A stretch of DNA of 35,561 bases from Chloroflexaceae bacterium (GTDB taxonomy: Bacteria > Chloroflexota > Chloroflexia > Chloroflexales > Chloroflexaceae), in the NCBI GenBank assembly GCA_025454695.1, contig JALONX010000003.1, forward strand, positions 1-35,561. The letters run 5' to 3'. This document shows positions 1-16,100 of the stretch, in pieces. The position numbers were made by a program, and so were the translations under genes. A model generated the notes under the pieces. It did not search any database. It was not told the origin of the DNA and worked only from the letters and a program-made list of their open reading frames with translations. Positions within the stretch are counted from its first letter, which is position 1. Each line of letters opens with the position of its first letter.

Positions 1-1659
1 ACCTTCAGCAGCATCAACTATCCGGTCTTTTGTATTCTCTGCGTCTCTGTGCCTTTGCGTCTCTGCGTTGCTGTCCGACCATGTGATCATCGCAACCGCC
101 GTCGGCGTGCGTTCCACCTGGACCTCGAAGAGGTGGTGCAGGGCGGCCACGGGCGGGTAGGCCACGGCGGTGTCGTTCCAGCCGTACAGAATCTGCTCGC
201 GCTCCACCGCCGTCAGCAGCGCCAGGCGGCTCACCGGCGCGTCAGGGTTGGCGGCGATGTTGGCCAGCAGCGTGGCGAAGTGGCCCGCCATGCGCACAAT
301 CGTCGCGGCGTCAAACAGATCAGTGTTGTACTCGAAGGTGGCGCGCACACCGCTGCGGCTCTCGGTCAGCATCAGCATCAGGTCGAACTTGCTGGTGCCG
401 CTCTCAATTTCCAGCGCCCGCATCTGCACCCCGGCCACGTTGGCGGCTTCTTCCGGGGCACCCTGCAACACAAACATGGTCTGGAACAGGGGCGTGCGAC
501 TCAGGTCGCGCTCCAGCTTCAGCTCTTCCACCAGCATTTCAAAGGGCAATTCCTGGTGCTGGTAGGCGGCCAGGGCTGTTTCGCGGGTGCGCCGTAGCAG
601 CTGGCGGAAGCTCGGTTCGTCGGTCAGGTTGGCCCGCAGCACCAGCGTGTTCACGAAGAAGCCAATCAAACCTTCCAACTCGGCGCGGGGGCGATTGGCG
701 ATGGGCGTGCCAACGCAAAAATCCTCCTGCCCGCTGTAGCGACTCAGTAGCACGTTGAAAGCGGCCAGCAGCGTCATAAACGGAGTCGCCTCTTCGGCCT
801 TGCCGATCTCACGCAAGCGGGCCACGGTCGCCCCATCCAACTCTACCGAATGGTGCGCCCCGCGAAAGGTCTGCACCGCCGGACGGGCGCGGTCGGTGGG
901 CAGGTTCAGCGGCTCCACCCCCGCCAGGGCCTCGCGCCAGAACTGAATGGCCGGGGCAATCCCCTCGCCGTCGGCCCGCGCCAGCCGTTCACGCTGCCAC
1001 AGGGCATAATCGGCATACTGAATCGCCAGCGACGGCATGGTTGCAATCCCGCCCGCTGCGTAGGCTCCATAGAGTGTGGTGAGTTCTTGGGTCAGCACGC
1101 CCACGCTCCAGCCATCGGCGGCGATGTGATGCAGCGTCAGCAGCAGCATGTGGTCGGTTTCGGCCAGCCGCAGCAGCTCCGCCCGCAGCAGCGGCCCGCT
1201 GGTCAGGTCAAACGGACGCTGGGCCTCAGCCGTAGCCCGCCCCATCGCTTCAGCTTCGCGCTCCTCCGGTGGCAACCCGGTGAGGTCGGCCACGGGCAGG
1301 CTCAGCGCAGCGGCGGGGGCAATCTGCTGCACCGGGTGGCCCTTCACGGTGCCGAAGGAGGCCCGCAGCACCTCGTGGCGCTCCACAATCGCGCTCAGGG
1401 CCTGCTCCAGCGCCGCCACATGCAGCGGCCCGCTGAGCCGCAGCGCCGCCGCGATGTTGTACATGGGGCTACCGGCCTCAAGCTGGTTGAGAAACCACAT
1501 GCGCTGCTGGGCAAACGAGAGCGGCCAGCTATCCTGGTCGGCACGGGGCGCAATCGCCTCCTGCCGGGCCGCCTCGGACTGCCGCTGCTTGAGGCGCAGG
1601 GTCAGCAGTGCCCGCTTTTCGGGCGACAACTCCTCAATCCGTTTTGCCAGATCGCTCAT
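1..1659 (-). CDS. NRPS, N-terminal part (condensation domain, start of adenylation domain); runs off the left edge
   Basis: The frame is open from an ATG at 1659 to base 1. It begins with a short helix rich in charged residues (MSDLAKRIEEL), then a full condensation domain: LSFAQQRMWFLNQLE near residue 50, the catalytic HHxxxDG as HHIAADGWS near residue 180, YADYALWQRE, and IGFFVNTL. After about residue 480 an adenylation domain starts (VERTPTAVAMITW). It is interrupted at once by a repeat-encoded stretch (NAETQRHRDAEN) before the window ends. A GGGGAG ribosome site sits just upstream of the ATG. It lies 133 bp downstream of the preceding hybrid PKS/NRPS, on the same strand, so it is probably the next station of the same line. 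C domains form the peptide bond between upstream and downstream carrier-bound units. The amino acid used cannot be read here. Confidence 0.93.
   Translation of the reverse strand, partial: MSDLAKRIEELSPEKRALLTLRLKQRQSEAARQEAIAPRADQDSWPLSFAQQRMWFLNQLEAGSPMYNIAAALRLSGPLHVAALEQALSAIVERHEVLRASFGTVKGHPVQQIAPAAALSLPVADLTGLPPEEREAEAMGRATAEAQRPFDLTSGPLLRAELLRLAETDHMLLLTLHHIAADGWSVGVLTQELTTLYGAYAAGGIATMPSLAIQYADYALWQRERLARADGEGIAPAIQFWREALAGVEPLNLPTDRARPAVQTFRGAHHSVELDGATVARLREIGKAEEATPFMTLLAAFNVLLSRYSGQEDFCVGTPIANRPRAELEGLIGFFVNTLVLRANLTDEPSFRQLLRRTRETALAAYQHQELPFEMLVEELKLERDLSRTPLFQTMFVLQGAPEEAANVAGVQMRALEIESGTSKFDLMLMLTESRSGVRATFEYNTDLFDAATIVRMAGHFATLLANIAANPDAPVSRLALLTAVEREQILYGWNDTAVAYPPVAALHHLFEVQVERTPTAVAMITWSDSNAETQRHRDAENTKDRIVDAAEG
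35..70. repeat. 9-bp repeat array inside the partial NRPS A domain
   Basis: Degenerate units of CCTCTGCGT type. Read on the minus strand they encode NAETQRHRDAE in frame, just before the A1 core motif of the adenylation domain. The same family sits at the same position in the other two A domains of the cluster (3846-3880 and 13161-13193). Confidence 0.85.
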
Positions 1660-1677
1660 ACCCACTCCCCGATTTGC

Positions 1678-1786
1678 CACAGAGGGCACAGAGGGCACAG
1701 AGAAGAACCAAGAACCAAGAACCGAGAACCAAGAACCGAGAACCAGAATGCGTAACTCGTAACTCGTAACTCGTAACTCGTAACTT
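1678..1786. repeat. Three tandem arrays filling the gap between two NRPS genes
   Basis: The gap holds, in order, a 9-bp array (ACAGAGGGC type, about 1678-1704), a 7-bp array (GAACCAA/GAACCGA, about 1706-1746) and another 7-bp array (GTAACTC, about 1751-1785). Almost nothing else is present between the 1793 stop codon and the ribosome site of the next gene. No promoter or clear terminator is visible. Confidence 0.9.
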
Positions 1787-1792
1787 GCTATC

Positions 1793-9940
<8,148 letters not shown>

Positions 9941-10188
9941 AAATATTGTCCCAACCCATCCTTCAAAAGCAGAGCATCCATGTCAACACCGACACGGACT
10001 CCAGATTTATTCGCACACGGGTTCAGGCGAAGCTTCTCCCCTCGCTTCGCCTGAACTAAAATCACAATCTTGTGATTTCGAGCGTAACTTTTGATGTGCT
10101 ACTACGTTTGTATTGGGATGTGCTACATACTGTAGCGTCATTTGCTGAAAAGCAAATGAATATTAACTTTTAGTTAATGACAAAATTG
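9941..10188. promoter_or_regulatory. 248-bp AT-rich gap with four inverted repeats between the two hybrid genes
   Basis: This is the only sizeable gap inside the assembly line. It holds a 13-bp perfect stem with a 10-nt loop (10021-10033 with 10044-10056), a 20-bp palindrome with arms AAATCACAA/TTGTGATTT (10059-10078), an 8-bp stem closed by GAAA (10139-10158), and a 7-bp stem ATTAACT/AGTTAAT (10162-10178). The last two lie just after the upstream stop codon and may end or protect that transcript. The palindrome could be an operator for a separate promoter of the downstream gene. No convincing -35/-10 pair was found. Confidence 0.6.
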
Positions 10189-13100
10189 TTATTTTTTACC
10201 CTTGTCCGTGAGACGCTGACGGGCCAGTGCGGCGTTCTGCTGCCGCTGTTGAAGGGCAGAGCGCTGTTTTTGTGCCCGTTCCTGGCTTTCCTGAAGCGCC
10301 CGCTGCTCTGACGAATCACCACTCAGATAACTGGCTAGCGCACTGATGGTGGGGCGGCGGAAGAGTTCCACGAGCGAGATGTTGCGCCCGAACTGCTCCT
10401 GCACCTGGCTATGCACCTTCGCCATGAGCAATGAGTGCCCGCCCAGATCGAAGAAGTTGTCATGCACCCCCACCTGCTCTAGCTTGAGCGCTGCCTGCCA
10501 GATTGTTGCCAGCACCTGTTCGGTGGCGTTGCGGGGCGCAACCAGCATGGTTGGCCCGGCGGGACGGGCGCTTTTTGGTGCGGGCAAGCCCTTTCGGTCA
10601 ACCTTGCCGTTGGGTGTCAGCGGCAAAGCATCTAAAAACATAAACCCGGCTGGCACCATGTATTCGGGCATGCGTTGGCGCAGGTTGGCCCGCAATTCGC
10701 TGGGGGCCAATTGCACCTGCTCGTCGGCCCGGGTGGGCACGGCATCATTGGCAAAGAGCTGCGCGTAAAAGGGTGTTGCCTGGTAGAGCTGTTTGTAGTG
10801 ATACGAGCTGTAGTTCCATGGCAAGCTGCTGCCATCGGCCCGTTGTAGCACCCCGCTCAGGTGATAGTCTGGGTTCAGGCCATTGTCAGACAAACGACTT
10901 TCAATCGTTATGTCAAACACATCCCCTGCTTCAGCCTGAATGCCAGGGCTGAACACGGGCAGAAACACCGGCAGCCAGCAGTGTTCGTGGTCGAGAATGT
11001 CAATCGTGTTATCGGCGTCGGTGTGGAGCTGCAACCAGACCAGAAAGCCATCAACCCGTCCGTTCTGGACTACGTGCAGCTGCTCGTGGCGGATGTACTC
11101 GGCCTCAGCCGGGCCAGTGTGATCCAGGTCTTCAAACACGCCAACGCTGGAACGGAGCGCCTCACGACCAAGCCCCTGCATGCAGAGCCGGAGATCGAAA
11201 CGGTAGCCCTGATGCTCAAAAATGCGCTCCACGTAGCAACCGCTCACTGCGCTGAAATGTGGTTCGGCAACGAAAGCATCTGGCAATTGCACAGCGGCAA
11301 TCTGAGTAACCGTGCGGCTGGGGATCATCACGCCGCCGGGCTTGAGAAAGCGCCATGCATCGTTGATCAGCAGGGCCGCCCCTTCGCAGCCGCCAATCGG
11401 CCCCACCAGCTCAGAAACGCACACATCGGCCAGCTCCGGCAGAGTCACCGAGCGCATGTCGCCGTGAATAAGCGTAATACGGTCGCTCAAGCCCAGGCTT
11501 TCAATGCAGGCTTTCGCCTTCTGGTAGCTTTCCTCCAGCAGCTCAATCGCGTAGACGTGACGAGCGCCCTCTTCCACACAGATACGGGCCAGAATCGCAT
11601 CCTTGCCCGTGCCCACTTCCACCACCACCTTGCCCGGCACGGCCCGCCGAATGGCATTGCGGTAGCTGCTGTTGCGCCGCTCGTCGTTGGTCATCGCGCT
11701 GTAAAGCAGGTCGTCGTAGATAAAATATTCGGCGACCGAGGGCCACAGCTTCACCGGCTTGCGGTTTTCAGGCACCACGTAGGCGATCAGGCGCTGGTCG
11801 CCGGGGGTGTCTTCCCGCACCAGGGCCACAGCATCGCGCACACCGGGGTGTTGCTTCAGCACCGTCTCGATTTCACCCAGTTCAATGCGAAAGCCCCGTA
11901 GCTTGACCTGCTGGTCAATCCGCCCCATGTACTCAAGCGTGCCATCGGGCAGGCGGCGGGCCAGGTCGCCAGTTTTGTAGATTAACGATTGACGATTGAC
12001 GATTGACGATTGAGCGGGCACACTGCCTTCTAATCGTAAATCGTCAATCGTCAATCGTAAATTGATGAACCGTTCAGCAGTCAGTTCTGGCCGATTGAGA
12101 TAGCCACGCGCCAGGCCCACCCCACCGATGTGGATTTCGCCGGGGACGCCAACGGGCACGGGCTGGCCGTATGAGTCCAGCAGATGAATCTGCATGTTGG
12201 CGATGGGTGTGCCGATGGGCGTGCTGCTCACGCCCTCGGGCAAAGCCCCCGTCACCTCATAGAAGGTCGGGCCGATGGTGGCCTCGGTGGGGCCGTAGGC
12301 GTTGAAGAAGCGGCGGCCCACCCGCCAGCGTTCGGCCAGCTCCGGCCCGCAGCGCTCGCCAGCGGAGATGACCGTTTGCAGCCCCGGCAGCTCTTCCGGC
12401 GGCAGCAGCGCTAGCAGGCTCGGCGGCAGCGTCACGGCGCTAATCGCCAGTTCGTGCATGGCGCGGGCCAGCTCTTGCGGCGTGGTGAGCGTGTCCCGAT
12501 CCAGCAGGTAGAGCGTGCCGCCCGCCAGCAGGGCCATAAACACCTCCGACACCGCTGCGTCGAAGCTGAACGAGGCGAACTGCAACACCCGGCTCGCCGC
12601 GGTGATGCCAAAGCCGCTGATCTGGGCCTGCACCAGATTGCTCAGCCCCCGGTGCTGCAACAACACCCCCTTGGGCCTGCCGGTGGAGCCAGAGGTGTAG
12701 ATGACGTAGGCGAGATCGCCCCCGATGACCTCAAGGTTGAGGTTTTCGGTGGGCAGGTGGGCGAAGGGTTGCCAATCCGTGAGATTGACGATTGACGATT
12801 GACGATTGACGATTACGTGCTTAACGTCCTCTCTTCCAATCGTCAATCGTAAATCGTCAATCGTAAATATAACTGCCGGTCGCGCATCCTCCACCATGTA
12901 GCGCAGCCGCTCGGCGGGGTAGCCGGGGTCAAGCGGCAGGTAGGCTGCGCCCGCCTTCAGCACCGCCAGCAGCGCCACAATCATCTCGGGCGAGCGCTCC
13001 AGGCAAATGCCCACAATGGACTCAGGGCCAACGCCCAACGAGCGCAGGTGGTGGGCCAGCTGGTTGGCACGGGCGTTGAGTTCGTGGTACGAGATTGACG

Positions 13101-16100
13101 ATTGACGATTGACGATTGACGATTGGGTAGCCGAGTCAGCAACGTTACGTATTTCCCCGTCCTCTGCGTCTCTGTGCCTCTGCGCCTCTGCGTTGATGCC
13201 CGACCAGTCGGTCACGGCTATCGCCGTCGGCGTTCGCGCCGCCATCTCCTCAAACTGCACATGCACGGGCCGTTCGTCGAAGGGGCGGGCGGTGGCGTTC
13301 CAGGCAGCCAACTGGCGGGTTTCGGCCTCGGTCAGCAGGGGCAGCCTGCCAATGGGCTGGTCTGGCGTGGCGACAATGGCCTGAAGCAGCGTGGTGAAGT
13401 GGCCCACCATGCGCTCAATCGTAGTGGCCTCAAACAGGTCGCTGTTGTAGGTGAAGGAGGCCGCCAGCTTATCGCCCGCTTCGGCCAGCATCAGCGTCAG
13501 CTCAAACGGGGCCACCTGCTGCTCCAGCGGCACCCCTTCCAGGGCCAGGCCGCCCAGGGCCATGTGGTTGCCGTTGCTGCCCACCGCAAACGAAGAAAGC
13601 CCCTCGTCGTAGAGCAGGTGGGCGCGCTGAAACACAAACATCACCTGAAACAGCGGTGTGCGGCTGAGGTTGCGCTCCGGTTGGAGCTTCTCCACCAGCA
13701 GGGCGATGGGGTAATCCTGGTTGGCAATCGCCTCGACCACTGTCTGGCGCACCTGGCCCAGCAGCGCGGTGAAGGGCTGGCTGCCGTCCAGCTCATCCCG
13801 CAGGGCAACCGGATTGACGAAGTAGCCCACCTGCTCCAGCCAGGCCGTCTGGCTGCGGCCCGTGGTGGGCGTGCCCACGCTGATGTCGGCCACCCCCGTG
13901 TAGCGGTAGAGCAACAGCTTAAACGCCGCCAGGGTGGTGGCAAACAGGGTTGCGCCCTGCGTCTCGCCCAGGTGGCGCAGGCGCTGGGTAAGTTCGGCGG
14001 GCAGGCGGAAGCTGTGGGTGCGCCCGGTGAAGGTCTGTGAAGCCGGGCGGGGCCGGTCGGTGGGCAATTCTAGTGGAGCAACGTTGGCCAGCTTGCCCTG
14101 CCAGTAGCGCCAACTGGCCTCGCCCGCTGGCCCGGCTAGCCATTGGTTCTGCCAGGCCACATAGTCGGCGTAGCCCTGGGCCAGCGGCGGCAGCGCCAGG
14201 GTCGGCTCGGCATAGCAGCGGCTCACCTCGCTGATGATAATCGCCTGCGACCAGAGATCAACCACGATGTGGTGCGCCGCCATCAAAATGGTGTGATCGT
14301 CGTCGGCCAGCGAGAGTACATGCAGCCGCAGCAGCGGGCCGGTTTCCAGCTCAAAAGGCTGGCGACTCAGCTCCAACAGCTGCTGCTGGAGTTCAGCCTC
14401 GCTCCAGCCGCTGCCGTCGTGGTGGAAAAAGGCGATCTCGGCCTGCGCATCCAGCTGCTGCATCGGCTCACCATTCTGCATGGTGAAGCGCGAGCGCAGG
14501 CTGGGATGACGTTCGATCACCTGTTGAAAGGCCTGCCGCAGTCGGGCCACATCCAGCGGCTGGCGCACGCGGGCGGCGTAGGCCGGGTTAAAAACGCTGT
14601 CGGGGTGGATCTGGTGTTGGAACCAGAGCGCCCGCTGGCCATGGGAAAGCTGCCCACTGACCGTGGGCGCGGCAAGGGGGGCGGTCGAACTGGCCCCAAC
14701 CGCTTGCAACCGCTCAACCTCGTCGGCCAGTTCGGCCAGGCTTGGCCCAGCGATCAGGCTGGCGATGGGCAGCACCACACCAAGGCGGCTTTCCAGGGTG
14801 CCCTTCAGCTCAATCGCCATAATCGAGTCTAGCCCCAGGCTGCTGATGGAAAGCTGCGGATCGATCTGGCGGGGCGCGAGCCGCAGCACGCGGGCCAACT
14901 CCGTGCGCAGCGTGGCCAGCGTTCCCACATCAGCTTCAGGGGTGGCGGCAACCGTTTCAGCGGTTTCCTCTGGCGGGCGGCGCAGGCCGGGGCGCAACTC
15001 AAAGGTGGCATGCAGCGTCCAACTACCTTCCCGCTGGCCACACAGCTGCACGGCATGGGTCACCGGGTCGAGCAGCAACAGCAGCGCATCAAGCTCAAAG
15101 GCCAGCGGGGCGTGGATGGTAAGCTCGGCCAGGTTGTGGTCGCCCGGCCCGAAGTGGGCCTCGGCCAGCCGCAGCGCCAGCGCTGTCACGCGGGCGGCTT
15201 CATCGGCCCCGGCGGCCTGCCACTGCCCTTCGGTGGCATAAACGGCGAATTGCAACGGCAGCAGCGGCGAGGCGATGGGTATGACCTGCATGTGGCGGGG
15301 CGCACGGGCAGGTGTGGTCGTTCCCGCCTCAAACCAGAAGCGCTCCCGCTGGAAGGGGTAGGTGGGCAGGCGCAGGCGCGGGCCAGCGGGCAACAGCGTC
15401 TGCCAATCCAGCGCCACGCCACGGACATAGAGCGCCGCCACGGACTCACGGATGACGGTAGCATCGGGCTGGTTGCGCCGCAGCGAGGGCAGCAGCAGCA
15501 TGGCCCCTTCGGGCAGGTTTTTGCGGGCCATCGCCAGCAGGGCCGGGTGCGGGCCAACTTCAATCACCGTGCCGACGCCCAGTTCCAGCAGCGCCGCCAC
15601 ATTCGCCCCAAACTGCACCGGCTGGCGCAGGTGCTGCCGCCAATACGTGCCATCCGGCGCGTCGGTCATCATGCGTCCGGTTACATTGCTGAGGAGCGGG
15701 ATCGTTGGAGCGCGGTAGCTGATGTTTTCGGCCACCTCCTGAAACGAGTCGAGGATCGGCTCCATCAGCGGCGAGTGGAAGGCGTGCGAAACGGTGAGCG
15801 GGCGGGTCTCGATGCCGCGCACGGCGCATTCCCGTTCCACCTCGGCCAGGGCTGCCTGCCGCCCGCTCAGCACCATGTGGCGCGGGCCATTCACGGCGGC
15901 GATGCTCAGGTCGGCGGCGTGGGGCGCAAGCAACGCGGCAGCGGTTTCCGCATCGGCGAAGACGTTGAGCATGCCACCGCCAGCGGGCAGTTCCTGCATC
16001 AGGCGGGCGCGGGCGGCAATCAGGCGCAGGCCATCTTCCAGCGAGTAGACGCCCGCCACGCAGGCTGCCACATATTCGCCCACGCTATGGCCCAGCACCA

